Below are positions 48,215-60,620 of a stretch of DNA of 64,000 bases, piece by piece. The translations under genes and the position numbers were made by a program. Under the pieces are notes generated by a model. It was not told the origin of the DNA, searched no databases, and saw nothing but the letters and a program-made list of their open reading frames with translations. Numbering within the stretch: position 1 is the stretch's first letter; the number at the start of each line of letters is the position of its first letter. The stretch comes from Eutrigla gurnardus. Lineage: Eukaryota; Chordata; Actinopteri; Perciformes; Triglidae. Where the stretch lies: assembly GCA_963514095.1 (NCBI GenBank), contig OY741268.1, positions 25,495,657 through 25,559,656 of the forward strand, given 5' to 3'.

Positions 48215-48480
48215 TAATCCCAATTAATTTCGCCAACCAACCCATATCAATAATATCTAATTAAACCGATAACACTATTGATCATCACGCGGCATCATTT
48301 TGCATGGTAATTAATGGCTAAAAATGCTGTGGCATGCAAATGGGGACCCTCAATTTTCTTCCCATTGGACTGCATTCCTCATAAGTGGTTTGCAATGTAA
48401 TATGCAATCCGCTGATGGCTTATTAAGATCTTTACAGTCATTTAATCTGAGACTGCGGTCAATTACATCTCTCTGGAGTA
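48215..48480. promoter_or_regulatory. Candidate conserved enhancer-like block
   Basis: A dense cluster of CAATTAATTTCG, TCTAATTAAACC, GATCATCA, GGTAATTAATGG, CATGCAAATGGGG (48333-48345) and TTATTAAG motifs in repeat-free DNA. It shares the octamer-type 13-mer with 27906-27918. It starts immediately after the Tc1-type fragment. Regulatory function is inferred from motif density. Confidence 0.4.
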
Positions 48481-50062
48481 GCATTGCAGTTTAATTTGAT
48501 ATAAACAAAACAATAGGCTGTGAAGCTGTGGTCATGGTGGAAGATGATACACCCTCTCTCTCTCTCTCCAGTCTGTGCTGGATTGCAGACAGTCAGAGCC
48601 TCCACTGCATCCTCCTCAAGGGACTTTCTGTGTTGTTTGTAAACAATAAATAATATTAATTTCATGCTAGACACCTCTATTGGATCGATAGCCATCGAGC
48701 GGGTGAATCAGCTGTCTTTATAGGCTGCGCATGTTGCGCCTGTAATTGCAGCAGTTTACGGAGTGACCCCCGACGTCAATGTCAATCCGCAACATACGAA
48801 TGAGCCTCATGGTTTCTTAATACCGACGGGTCACCGAGCCCGGTCTCTTTGGATCACAGCCGCCGTGAATAATTCAAGGCGATACATGAGGAACGGGGGT
48901 TCTGTCTTGGTTTGGTGATTGACTGCGGGAGAACAAGCGGCTTCAAGTCTCAGGATATTGTAACTCAAGCCACTGGTGTGGGAGAAAATTAATTACAACA
49001 CCACAAATCGATAAACAACTAAATGTGTCAACCCCCCCAAAGAGACGTGATCGTTCATCGCAGCGCGTCTGAGGGAGCAAAACAGGATCCTGGACCCAGA
49101 AGAACCGGTGGAGGAAAAGTCAGGGACGAGGCCGAGGCTCGCTTTGACTCAGCAAACATCATAGTGAGGAAAAAAGAAAACCCCACACTCGAATAACTCC
49201 TTTTAAAACAGCTGAAGCTGAACTTCCTCCCTGTGTGAGGATAATACTGACTGTGCATTTATACATGTCTTCTCACATCCTCATTTGAAATGCATGTAGC
49301 TTGGATGCCCTTTTTTCCCGGAAAGAAAGGACTCCGACTCGCAGCGCCTGATAGCACACAGAGCAGATTAGCACAATGAGGGAGATCATTATGAGCACAA
49401 CGTCGCGAGTGACCAAGGCTGAGTCATTCTGGTGGGTTCGGCTGCCGCCGCGCTCCCGCCTTCCTGAGCCCCTCACATTGGCAGTGGCCGTCAGGTTTTT
49501 TTTTTATGGTGAACTGTATGGCTTGTGGGGGTTTTTGTGTGTGTTTATGCATGTCTGAGCTCGCCTCTGTCATTCCCGTCTGCGACTTTGACCTTTAGCG
49601 AAGGGAGGCTGGATGGAGAGAAAAGGCTTAATGAGTTTGTATAATAGCTGAGCTTCTATCTGAGGAATCATCCATCTACATGAGCCCCATAATTAGCTGG
49701 TAAGACAGTGGTCCGGCACTGCACTTCCACTTATTATTCTGCTGACTATTATGTGGGAGTGGAGAAATGGATAAACAAAGACACAACCCTCCCTAACCAG
49801 CCCCCCCCTCCCCTCCCCATCTGAAGTGTATTAATAATCTGTTGTTGATTCTGGCAGTGCAGTAAGAATAAAAAATAAAAAAAAGGCATGGCTGAACAGT
49901 CTGAAAATCCTTCCACTGACACCCCCCCTGGAAAATAAGGGAAAAGCTATCTGGAACATAAGTCACATCCTGGTCTGAGTTTGCTGACAGGTGTACACCC
50001 TCATGGGAGCGCTAATCCTCCTGCTTCTTCATCTGTGTGTCCGTCACTGATGTACTGCAGCA

Positions 50063-50063
<1 letters not shown>
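48481..50063. other. Non-coding stretch, no gene seen
   Basis: Upstream of the + strand gene. Contains a (CT)n tract near 48555-48568 and C-rich runs near 49801 and 49921. No exon was recognised. CpG content rises in places (49430-49460) before the promoter region. Confidence 0.45.
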
Positions 50064-50108
<45 letters not shown>

Positions 50109-50114
50109 ACGCAC
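50064..50114. repeat. (CA)n microsatellite
   Basis: About 18 CA units, then CACGCACACG variants. Confidence 0.95.
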
Positions 50115-50279
50115 AAAACCCCCAAGACAAAGCAGGGGCACATGCAACTGAAACTCAATGACATGCAGATGTGATCTGCGTGGATTTGTATGCAAAGCGC
50201 CCATCTGATTCCCACCGCGCTGAGCTGGATGTCATATCCATCATTTCCATGCGAGGCAAGAAGTTATGAAAAGCACACT

Positions 50280-51009
50280 TTGCGAGCACGCGGACGGCAA
50301 TCATTTCCATCCCGTGGCGCGTGGCCGACGCGCGGTTAGTTGCGCTTATATGTAAATATGTTTGCCTGAAGGAAATAACGTATAGCAGCAGGGGCATCAG
50401 GACGGCTCCGGTCCCGGAGAGCGTGCAGGATCCGCTCCTGGTTTTGCCGCTCCGTCGCCGCGTACACCTTCCCTCCCCCCCTCCCCTCCCTCCTTGCCTT
50501 GACTCTCAACAGTCCAGCATTGCTGTGCAAGCAGATGTTGTTACTCCGATGCCAATCCTCGCCATCCCTGCGATAGGAGAAGGCATTCTCTCGCGCGAGG
50601 GGCTGCAAACTGAGAAGAAGCGAGAGAAACTGCCTCTCTGCTCGGCTCAGTGAGGAAGAAGAGAGAGGGGGGAGAAAATAAGAGAGAGAGCTGCGGACGG
50701 ATAGCGGCTTTTTTGGGAGAGATACGGCACGGTGATCGAGCTGGGAGCGAGGCGGGCGGTTTATTTACCACACCTGTGATGCGTTGTTCTGAGCAACGGA
50801 GACGCGCGACCGGGATACTGATGGCCACGGTACGGCGCGCGGATATGTGTTGAGGAGGAGAAACAGACTTGGGCGTGTGTGAACAAGTGCTACTAGAGGA
50901 CAACTCTCCGGACCTTAACAGATCCAAGAGAAAAAAGGCAGAAGTCTTTCTTCTCTTTTGCTTCCCCGTCTTTTTTTTCGAAACTTGGGGCGATAAAAAG
51001 AGCACGAAG
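50280..51009 (+). promoter_or_regulatory. CpG-rich promoter and 5' leader of the + strand gene
   Basis: CpG density is clearly above the surroundings (for example CGCGTGGCCGACGCGCGG near 50318 and CGCTCCGTCGCCGCG near 50448), as in a vertebrate CpG-island promoter. There is no convincing TATA box at a fixed distance, so the transcription start cannot be placed. A purine-rich GAGA stretch at 50651-50690 looks like a typical 5' leader. The leader carries at least one upstream open frame (50779-50853) before the main start at 51010. Confidence 0.6.
50779..50853 (+). other. Upstream open reading frame of 24 codons
   Basis: Starts at an ATG in the presumed leader and ends with TGA 156 bases before the main ATG, not overlapping it. 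The peptide would be Arg-rich (MRCSEQRRRATG...) and has two further in-frame ATGs near its end. The first ATG has a T-G-weak context (TGTGATG, G at -1 and T at -3), so leaky scanning is plausible. Whether it lies inside the transcript depends on the unknown start site. Confidence 0.4.
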
Positions 51010-51100
51010 ATGCCCGTACTCCCGGGCCCCTTTGTCCGCTGCGGGTTCAGCGCTACGCTCCCTGCGTTCTGGCTCCTCTTCGCTGGATTCACCTGCACCG
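51010..51100 (+). CDS. First coding exon: signal peptide of a secreted or membrane protein
   Basis: The ATG at 51010 has A at -3 (CGAAGATGC) and opens a frame of 30 codons plus one base. This ends at a strong donor (CACCG then GTGAGT at 51101), giving a phase-1 intron. The peptide has a short N-region with one Arg, then a hydrophobic core (FSATLPAFWLLFAGF) and a small-residue end (TCTG). This is the layout of a cleaved signal peptide, with cleavage near or after the exon end. A first exon that encodes little more than a signal peptide and ends in phase 1 is typical of receptor and adhesion genes with extracellular Ig, FN3, Eph ligand-binding or similar modules. I could not match it to a named gene, so no symbol is given. 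The high GC of the exon agrees with the CpG-rich promoter. No downstream exon was found in the remaining 12.9 kb. Confidence 0.7.
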
Positions 51101-52639
51101 GTGAGTTCACATTTTACGCCTTTTTTGGGGGGTTTTGCTGATGCATATTTGTATGAAGGGGAAACAGTAAAAAAAATTAAAATAAAAAAGGTTGCAAGTT
51201 TCACTTTTTGCAGGAATGTAGCCACTGTGCCGGAGCGCGTCTTTGTTGGCGTCGCTTGTTATTGTTCTCTAATTCGCTAGCAGCACTAACGCCAATTAGC
51301 TTGCAACCTTCAAGGCGGCGCGGTGTCGCCTCGCACGTGTCAACCAAGGTTAAAACTTGGGGTGCCAAACGTCTCGTCCTCCACCTTTCTCGGGTTGCTA
51401 ATGGGGGGCTTTATTTGAAGCACGATATCACGCGTATGTTCCCCCCCTACTGTCGTGACTGTAAGTTAAGAGCCATACCTGGTGCTTTTAACAAGACGGG
51501 GGCCCGCGGAACAATAAAACGCAGTGACATCCTCCTTTTCCATATGTCACACATCATTGGGGCGAATCTATCAGAAGGAGGAGTGCACTATCACCTCGCT
51601 GGCTGTGTTGTTGCATCTTTGAGCTGCGTGGCTTCAGAGCCCGCATTCATCCGTCCGAACGGGAGCATCCAAACTCCACGTTTCTGCCCGACCGGGACTC
51701 GTCCCTGCTGCATTCCCTGCACGGTGACAGCTTTACGGAGTTGGTGGACGACCCCCCCCCCCCCCTGCACGCGCCCCCACCCTGCACGCGCCGATGAGTT
51801 ACGTTACATGATGTAGCCTCGTGGCCAGACGTGATGGCATGCAAAATGTGCGTTGATGGACAAAAGAATCAGCTCCAGTGCAGGGAGCAGGTTCTCTCAG
51901 CAGCTACACATAAGCCATTTGTGAGTCTGTGATGCAGTTTCAAGATTTCCTCGACTTCAAACATCAAATCCCGGGCTGTGTATCCACGACGCTTGTGCAA
52001 ATGACAGTTTAATTCTCGCCACAACTCAACATAACGAGCAAGAGCGCTGGCCGCTGACCCTTAATATCACGGGTCACTCTTACAGTGCACCGCCAAGTCG
52101 GTTTAATCAATGCTTTGATCAATGCAATCACTTCCCTTAATGCCCACAATGCACCATTTCACAGTCCAGACCTTTTTATTTGACTGTATCTTAAAAAACA
52201 AATTTCTTCCCCCCCTTTGTGCTCTATATCAAATATCGCCCTTGCCGCTGGAAGCAGCTGGTGAGGAGCCTATCCGGGAAAAAAAAAACCAGTTAGGATT
52301 TCACACATCATTTGCCCCGCGCTCGTTTCCGAACTGTTAACCTTGCTTTGGACAGAAGGCAAACATGTTAAAGTTGGTGTAATTGTGTCTCTTGCTTCAG
52401 GACAGAGATGATGAATTAAGAGGGCTTTTCTCCCGCATTAATTAGTGTATAATTATGAATATATTAGGATTAAATAAACAGTCATGCTCGGGGGACCTCA
52501 TGTATCAAGCTAAGTAAGTGCCAGTGCGGTGGTATTCACGAGTCATTTTATGATGCATGTTGAAACGGATACATTCAGATAGGGTTGCATGGGTGGGGGG
52601 GGCGGATTGGTGGTTCAGGGGGCGTTTACTCACAGGGAG

Positions 52640-52900
52640 AAGTTCCTCGGTTATGGTGGTCACGCTGGTTTCCTTTTGGTGCTCTCGTTTCCTCCGAAAA
52701 GACCAGCTTCATGCCAAAGCTCTCGATTCCCACAGTTCCCATACTGTTTGTCTGCCTCTTTGTTCACTCTGTGGTGGACTGGAGCTCCATCCAGGGTCTT
52801 TTCCTGCCCTCCACTGCAATGCATGCTGGGATGGGTTCCCAGCCCCTCTGTGACCCCCACATAGCAACAAACCAGCTCATAAACTAGATGAATAGTTATA
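52640..52900 (+). repeat. Diverged SINE/LINE-type tail
   Basis: The series GGTTTCCTTTTGGTGCTCTCGTTTCCTCC (in parts, about 52668-52697), then GTGGACTGGAGCTCCATCCAGG, GCATGCTGGGATGGGTTCCCAG and AACTAGATGAATAG matches in order the conserved 3' part of a widespread vertebrate retroposon family. This family usually reads 'tggtttcctcc...gactgg.gacctgtccaggg...gctgggataggctccagc...ggatggatgg'. The tRNA-like head is not recognisable. Plus orientation, old copy. Confidence 0.6.
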
Positions 52901-53213
52901 TGGGTGAAATCAAGTTTTATTCTCTTCTCTATCACATTTCTAGTCGGCTCCCCTCCGCCCTGTTTCCGCCCGTCACTCTCTATCATACATTATGCCAGTA
53001 CAAGCATCCTTACGAGCTCCCACCACAGCTCACCGGCTACTTCTTTATAGGACAGCGTGAGTTCAGACCTGCAATGGATCACAAGTTAATTTGGTAGCCA
53101 CTTCTATCGACATCGGGGGCCGGGACGGTCTCAGCTGAGCTCCGTCTGAGCTATCCTCCTGCAGAGAGGAGGGGCGCTGACTCGGCGTTTGTCTCTACCA
53201 AAAGCCGACTTGT

Positions 53214-53236
53214 CTTTTTTTTTTTTTTTTTTTTTT
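53214..53236. repeat. Poly-T run
   Basis: About 22 consecutive T ending in GCG. Confidence 0.9.
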
Positions 53237-53879
53237 GCGTGGAAACATAACTCAGTCAGTAATAGAGGTAGGCCTGTCAATCTAGATTTGGGCTAGCAGA
53301 GCACTTTCCTTTTTTCGCTGTGTTGTGAGTGATCTGACGGGCCGGGCAGAGGGGGTCGTATGCTCTCAGCCTCGGGGACAAAGAGCTCTACTGCTTGACC
53401 TGAGTGAGTGAATGTGTGTGTGTGTGCACTGCTTGATGTTTTCAGTATGCAACATACTTCTATGTGTGTGTATGTGTGTGAGAGAGAGGGGGCGGGGGGT
53501 TCCACGAGGATTTGCATGCATGCTTATCTGCTACATGTGTGAGGTCTGCAGATTATTCCATCTCACGTTGCTGCTGTTTCCCCATTTATTTAAACTGGCC
53601 CTGTTAGTCTGTTGTTAGTCCCTTGTTATTTACTCCAGTAAAGATGATCAAAAGCGCCGGCTTATCCATGCAGAGAGAATAAATTCTGGATTTTTCTTTT
53701 TGTTTTCCCCCCGTCGCCCAATGAGAGCGTTGCCAAGCAATTGTTGAGTGGTTCATCGAGGGAGCATGGGATTTGGTATCAGGTACCATCCAATCGTGTG
53801 AACAGTCACCTCTGAGCAATTCCCACGGGGACGTGAACCTCGCTGATGATGCAAGGAGACGGCCATTAACTGACAACAA

Positions 53880-54260
53880 GCAGAACTCTATTGCATAATA
53901 CAGCAATTTGGGATTCCACATTTATTTGTACAGTAATACAAGGGCTTCTTTTTTGCCAGAAGTCTCTTATCATCCCAATGTGGATCATCCCAGAGTTGTG
54001 TTTTCTGGCAGCCAGTTTTGTCTCTCCTCATTGACTCGCTAAAGAATGCGATAAGGAGACCGAAAGCTGAAATTAACATAATTTATTGAGGGAAATTGCC
54101 TTCTGGTCAAAGGAATTTAAAACCACTTCGTTTCTGTCCCATAGCTAATGCATGGCAAATGATGGCCATGTATTTGCGGGGATGTGGTCTTTCAGACGGA
54201 AGTGATAATTTACTACCAGCAAGAGTTTTTGTTCCCTCTAGTCATGGGAGATGAATTCAA
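53880..54260. promoter_or_regulatory. Candidate conserved block inside the presumed intron
   Basis: Repeat-free sequence with TTGCATAATACAGC, CTTATCATCCC (GATA type), AGCTGAAATTAACATAATTTATTG, CTAATGCATGGCAAATGATGG and GATAATTTACTACC motifs. The open frames are trivial. An enhancer within a first intron is the most natural reading, but conservation is not shown. Confidence 0.35.
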
Positions 54261-54734
54261 ATGATACAGACAATGGGAAGACTTGTGCACTGGGGGAGGG
54301 AACTTTTCGATATAATTAATAATTTTCTCAACGGCTTATACTCACCCAGTAAATTAGCATGATGTACAAATGCAGAATATATCACGCAAGGAGGCAATTA
54401 CACTTCAGGGGGAAAAAACCCAGGGTAAAAAAATTTAAATTATTTCACTCCTCAGGAGTACAAATGATTGTTATGAGTTTTATGCTGCTTACAGAATTTG
54501 AATTGGGACAACGTGACGATGGAAAAAAGGAAAAGTTGGAATTGCCTGTTTGAAGGACAGTGCTGATCGAATGAATCGCTTTATTTTGAAAAATCACTCT
54601 CCGTCTTGTCACTTCGTTTGAAGGAAACGGACAAATTGAATGAATCGTCTTCCCTCCAAAATGCAATTTCTTCCGTTTGAGTTACTGTGATTAATGGAGG
54701 CAAAGATAATAGTTCAGCATAAATGAGTAAAAGG

Positions 54735-55240
54735 TAAACAGTGCATGTCAACACGGGTCAGCTTTAAACAATGGAGGAGCACGCTCCATTTGGTGACAAA
54801 TGCCCAGGCGCCTTATCTTTCAGAAGGCTATGTCCCCGCGCTTATCATTTGCAAATGGCAATCTCTGGGAGTAAAGGAAGGACACAGGCATTGCCGAGGA
54901 CACGTGGAGGATGAACCTTACGGAGGGGAGGGTTAGGTGTTATTTTCTGCAGTCTGTGCAGAGGCCTTGCTAAGGTACTACATCTCTGTCAAAATCTGCC
55001 CTTTTGTTTCAATTACCCCATTTCTATGATTCAGGTCTATGCGAGAGCGCTTAGGGCGGAAGTTGGGCTCTTTCCCTCCAGGAATGCGGCACACCGTAGT
55101 CACTATCTGGGCTTTTCTATCCGGGCAGCTTAAATTTGACCTTTCACCTCTGATGGGCAATGAGATTAACCTATGTTTCAATGGGAATGTGGCAAAGTTG
55201 AAATAAATCGCTCGCCAAGAAGCTCCCGTCAGGATGTTAA
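54735..55240. promoter_or_regulatory. Candidate conserved block inside the presumed intron
   Basis: Repeat-free sequence with TTAAACAATGG (SOX type), CTTATCATTTGCAAATGGCAATC (GATA plus octamer-like palindrome ATTTGCAAAT, about 54846-54855), CCTTTTGTTTCAATTACCCC (SOX and homeodomain) and TGAGATTAACC. There is no coding frame of quality. Inferred enhancer. Confidence 0.4.
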
Positions 55241-58200
55241 TGCTGTGTAACGATTTAATCTCCCGTCTCGACCTCAGACATGTTGTAAATACAGAGTCGC
55301 CACCTTAAACGCATAATACATGTTCATACCACACCAGTTGCAAAAAGTTGTAACAGCGGTGGCCAAGGGGGACGAAACTGAGTGAGGACTTTTTAAAATG
55401 TAGCATTTCGAGGATAAAGTTAACATAAAGTTGAAATGTCGAGTATAAGGTTGAACTTTAAGCTTTAGTGCAAGGCATAAGAAAATATAAATCAAAAGTG
55501 GGAGGAGGATTTTTGTTTCAGTTTTTTTTTTTTGCATTTAAATGAAGACAAAATGTCAACAGTTAATGTTGAACTTTTGAGAATAAATCAAACTACTAGC
55601 CCTGGGCGTCATGCTGAATTTACTATACATTTAAATGTTGTACTCAAAATGCAAAATGATCTGGAGCTAAAATATCTTCCATAATGCTTGGCCCTCCTGT
55701 CATCTGTACTCTTCTGGAATATAACATACATACTATATATCTATATCTCTAAAGACGTGCATGTTCTTTATCATTTTGTATTTGTATACATGTAGCCTTG
55801 ATATATTATTGGTGTCTCTGCTTGATTTATCATGGATTTACTTCCTATGATCCCTGATGTTGACTCCTCAACAGGTGTGGCATGCTGCGTGTGCTTGCAT
55901 CTATTCTGGTTTCATTCTCTGATCCAGCCTCCATCCTATTGGGTAATGGGGTTGTGAGTGTGTGAGACTGGGGTTTTTTAAGCATTCAATGGCAACCTGG
56001 ACCATAATTCACAAAGCCACCACAGTATCCGACATGGTATCAGCAGTCGGTAGATTGCCCTCAATCCCTGCTGTTGTGTTTGTGTCGCTGCTAACCATCC
56101 TGGGCCGGCGCTCGCATAACCTCACATGAGCCACCAGTGTGGGGGTCTGGATCAGCTCGTTGAGCTGAGAACCGAGCTCTTTCTGTGGAGGGTCTAATCG
56201 AATGTTCTTTCTCCTGGGTCATGCCTCTCTCACACACACTCTCCTGGAGAGAATGAACATGCGACGCTGACCTTGATCCTCGTGTTCTCTTGCTGGCAAA
56301 CAATTTCACCTCGGCAAAGAACATGTGACACTTGAAGCCTCATGTCATTGAAGTCGATCGCAATAGAAGAGATGCCGAGGCTGCCAAAAGGCACATTAGT
56401 GTACTTTCCTTCCCATCATCTCTTGGAAAATGATCTTCTACCTTTTGTCACTCCCAGAAAACAGATATGTCACACCGTTCGGCATGTGCGCTTAGCCTTA
56501 AATGCAGTATTTGTGTGACCCAAAGCCTGTCACTTTGCCCCATAATGTTTGTTTTTATTACAGCCGATGTGCTGTCTGGCCGCTACACTTTGTACAGTGA
56601 GAATAGTGGTGTGTTCGAAGGCTTTCCACAGTCCTTCCTGTTCTCTAAGTGATCAATACTCTTCTCCAAATGGTTAATTGGCCATCAGTCACTGTCAGAG
56701 GAAGCGCTTAGAAACCCAGAGGTGTCTTGGTGCAGCTCATAATAAGAGAGTGTCCAGTCCTCTGGGTCCTCTCCTGGCCTTTACTTCAGGCTGGGTGGTG
56801 GCTGGGGAGAGCAGATCTGAATGCAATGTGGAGCGCCATAGATTAATAGTTCTTTAGTAAGGCCACCAGGGAGCGATGTGAAAGCCACTTCCACTTCATC
56901 ATGCAGTAGACTGGATGGAAAGTCTCCAGTATGCAGTGGGGAAAGACATTTTTTTCGAGAAGGTGCGAAGGTCACGTGATGTGAACTGGCATTTTCTGGA
57001 TTTTTATCAGTTTTAATGTCAACGTGTAAAAATCCCCTTTTTTTTGTCCATTAAAAATCCAAGGTAACATTTTTGTTTTAATATAAAGGGGAAATGATTC
57101 TCAGCGGTTCTGAAGTCACGGAATAACGACACTCGACAGCTACTTCAACCTTGAAGAGAAACACACCTCCAACCGAATGTATGGCTCATTGTTATGCTCG
57201 CCCCTCATTTAGCGCGGTATGTAAAAGACATAATTAGAAATCACCTAAGGCTACGCAGACGGGGCCTGCTGGTGCTTGATTGGCAAGGGTATCCGATGGA
57301 GATCTGGCTCAGCCTCAGCTAGAATTTGTCATCTTGAAGTGATTTTGTTGACAAGACAGGAGGCACAGTGACCTTTCCTAATTATGTGTATGTGTCCAGG
57401 CACCGACGCCTGAGGCAAGCAATCTAACTGAGTCAACAGAGCGCTGACTCTCGGAGCACGTTGGAGCCCAGGCAGCATGTCGTGGGATGTAAGGTTAGAA
57501 TATGCTGGGTTTAGCAGCGAGCGTGTTACTAATTCACTATTGATAAAAACATCACTAATGGCATCTGTGTCACCTTTTTTTGGCTCCGGAGACGTGTAAA
57601 GGAAGGAAAGATCAGGCCGCCTCCTTTCGCTGCTTCCTGAAATCATCACAGAGTCGTTCTGATATTTTACTATGCAAAAGCTGATTCTCACAAAACATGA
57701 ACCATTTATCATGCCCCCCCCCCTAAATGTGTGGCAGCGAGAGAACAGCCTCTCTGATCTATGTAGGTCCCTCTGTTATTGTTTTTCCCAAACAAACCAT
57801 TTCCCGATGTGAAATGAGGTCTGAACATTACGGATTCAAAGCTTAAAGCTAAGCAGCAGATTTTCTTGGCAAGGCCATCAGGAACACCAGGCTCACAGAA
57901 AACACATTCAGGTCCTTACTCCAATAGAATTAATCATGCCGATACAGCCACTATTGAGGCTACACCCCCTCCCTTTTTACAGCATACCTTGCACTTGATT
58001 ATATCTTGTATAGATTTAAATGTCCGCTGACAAGACGTTCATGTTCGATCAAAGTGCGTTTTCATACCAGCAGTTTCTTGTTACTAGTGCTTGAGTTTCA
58101 AAAAGATGAGTGTTGTTGCCATTGTCTCCACCAATCTTGTTTTTCCCGGCAGAATTTATGGCAAGGATTTAAGTGGAAGTAGAGAAAGCAGAACTCTCAT

Positions 58201-60169
58201 TTAAAATAATCATTGATAGGAGTGACGGAAGGGTTATAGGTTGGAATGACCATGATTTCAGTTTTAATATAGTGTAGGGCCTTGGGCATTGTGCTCCGCA
58301 TTATATGGAGCATTCAGTCAGATTTATAGCCAGAGAGAGAAATAAAAGATTATCATCATGAATGGAAGTCATCACTGGTGTATTCTAAATAGTATTTTAC
58401 AGAAAATATTAACAATAGAACCTCAATAAGTAATCATTTACTATCATTTTTGGGCTCAGGAGCTTCATGCCACGTAGACGTACCTCCATCACCCACTAAA
58501 CTTTTTTTTTTTTCCTGTCTCCGGGGATGATGCACAGCCTCTTCAGCAGTGCCCTGTTGCAAGCCTGTGTAATGTAATGTGGGTAATGCAGCCTGCATAG
58601 GCTTCCGCTTGCCCCTTTTTTTCGGCACAATCTGCAAATTAAATAAAGGGACGGCAGTGAGGGATCTGGCTTAGCTCGTCTCCATGACAGGACTCGGGAT
58701 GGGCTCAGCCAGACATTTCTCCGGACGACACACATGTTTACATTTAAAGGCAGTAATTTTAAAGGATTCTACCATATCTTTTGTTTGTATTTTGATTTAA
58801 TTTTCCAGAATGTTTAGTGTGTTTAATGCATGTTTTGTAATGCAAATTGGTTAAAAAAACTTGAAAAATGAATACCTGAATAGCTATATTTTAAGCTGAA
58901 AGCCTACTCAACATAAAAATATCCAAATATTTGAATATTCTGGTCCAGACATATGATGTTATGTCACAAATGGTGAATCTGAAAACTTTTCTGTTCCAAA
59001 TAAATGTTGTTCCACCATACAACCCTGGTAAACATGTCAAGTTCTCTTCCCCCTCGTGGTTTTTCGGCAGGCTACGTTGGTAATTATTGGACTACTGCGA
59101 GCACTATTTACTGTATCATTAGACACCCATATTGGATTTCTTCAGTTAAGAGCTGGCAGGCAACAAGAACCAATATGTACTATTCTCATGGAGGGAACAT
59201 CTTGCCGTAATCCACTTTGAAAACTGACGCCGGTGAATGTTTGATCAAGCCTGTGGGAGGAACTCGTAAACCAACTGTTGGAATTATAAATTTGTTGAAA
59301 TTAAGTTCTCGCTGTTATGGCCACTGTGTTCGCTACCTGCGATTTATGTGATGATGTAGCAGCGGAGTAATATTTTCCGTTAAATTGGAATTACTAACCC
59401 AAACTAGTGGTCTTTGCAAGATCTAAAGCATGCATTTAATAATGTACTAGAAGGATAAATGTACATCTGCATACATTTTTTTCATCAATTGTTTTTCAAA
59501 TGCAAACAGTATTTTTAGCCAAAAAAACTTGACTCAATCCACTTAATAGCTTTCCTACCAGAACCTTCAACTGCATCTCATGGTTTTCATCATGCCATTG
59601 AGTTTGTTCAGTTGTCATATTCAGATGGGCGATCAGATCCGCGTCTCTATTCAAGGCCGGTCTTTGGCAGCAGATGTGAATATTTAATATTTGTGTGTAA
59701 ATTCAGGCTTGTAACTGCCGACACCCGGTCTGATCTGATAGCCGGTGGAACATGTTGCTCATTAGAAAAATACATTTGCATGTTCACACGCCAAAAAAAA
59801 GTGTCTAAACTTTGTGTCTTTTGTGTATTATTTTAATGAATCCTCAGCCACATATACAGCATGTTGACATACCTTTCATTAGTGCACACAATAAGTCCTG
59901 GGTTAAGTCTGCTGGGTGCAGCCAGCTGACGGATATACACTGACATCAGCAAGAAACTTGGTGTGGGTGGATAGGAGAAGATATATCGCTCTTCTTGTTA
60001 GTGTTCAGGCCTCCTCTGTCAAAAAGACAGTATGATGTCACCATACTGTAGCGCTTCCACTTTTCTGGCCGAGCAGATGCTCCTTTAGCGTAATTGGACA
60101 CTCAATAATGCGTATTTTGCTGGTATGCTTATAGACTTGAAAGTGCTTCTTTTTTTTTGTTGCAGATTA
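55241..60169. other. Presumed intron, no exon seen
   Basis: Mixed unique sequence with short A, T and C runs (near 55520, 57713, 58500). Candidate frames at 56467-56652 and 57329-57712 have no domain or splice match that I could support. Parts near 56440-56660 and 57820-57960 look repeat-free and possibly conserved. Confidence 0.45.
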
Positions 60170-60620
60170 TTGATTGTAATGGAGCTTCTTTCGGAAGTAG
60201 GCGCTCTTCAACTCATTCAGTTAAACCAACGAAGGCTCATTTCGTTTAATTAATTTGCCTAACATGCGTTGGGGGCGGGCAGACATCTGGTGACCAATAA
60301 ACAAGAATATGGGGAGTTATTTGTTCGACGTGGCTGTCGTTTTTTAAACGAATGTGAGTTGGTGTCCAATTTCCAGCAGTGATTGAACGCACGCTGGCCT
60401 CTGACTCGCGCAGTTCATACGATATTGTTAACGGCTCCTCTAATGACTTTATTCATCCTTTATTTCCGACTCGCCGTAGCACATTTTTTACTCCCAATTC
60501 AGAACCTCTCATCACTCATAAACCCACGACACTATAGAGGATTATTCATCTCAATTATTCCAGGTTTGACAATCTAATTGGAGCTGAAAAGTCAATTGGG
60601 ATGAACCGTTTATGACTCGG
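60170..60620. promoter_or_regulatory. Candidate conserved block inside the presumed intron
   Basis: Repeat-free sequence with AGATTATTGATTGTAATGG, TTTCGTTTAATTAATTTGCC (about 60239-60258), GACCAATAAACAAG (CCAAT plus forkhead type) and CTAATTGGAGC. No coding character. Inferred. Confidence 0.35.

Larger units (their letters stand above)
51101..53879 (+). other. Start of presumed large intron 1
   Basis: Begins with the donor GTGAGT. CpG-rich sequence continues to about 51800. The longest open frame of the window (202 codons, 51208-51816) lies here. It has no recognisable domain, no good start context and low-complexity Pro-rich ends, so it is judged non-coding. A diverged retroposon tail (52640-52900) and a poly-T run (53214-53236) are also inside. 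Confidence 0.5.

Noticed and set aside
50541..51110. 189-codon open frame on the minus strand
   Set aside because: Antisense to the 5' leader and first exon, Ser/Arg-rich from GC-rich composition, with no recognisable domain.
51208..51816. Longest open frame in the window, 202 codons on the plus strand
   Set aside because: It lies just after the donor of exon 1 in CpG-rich DNA, where stops are rare. It shows no domain, has a Pro/Cys low-complexity end over a C-run and no good start context. It is best read as intron.
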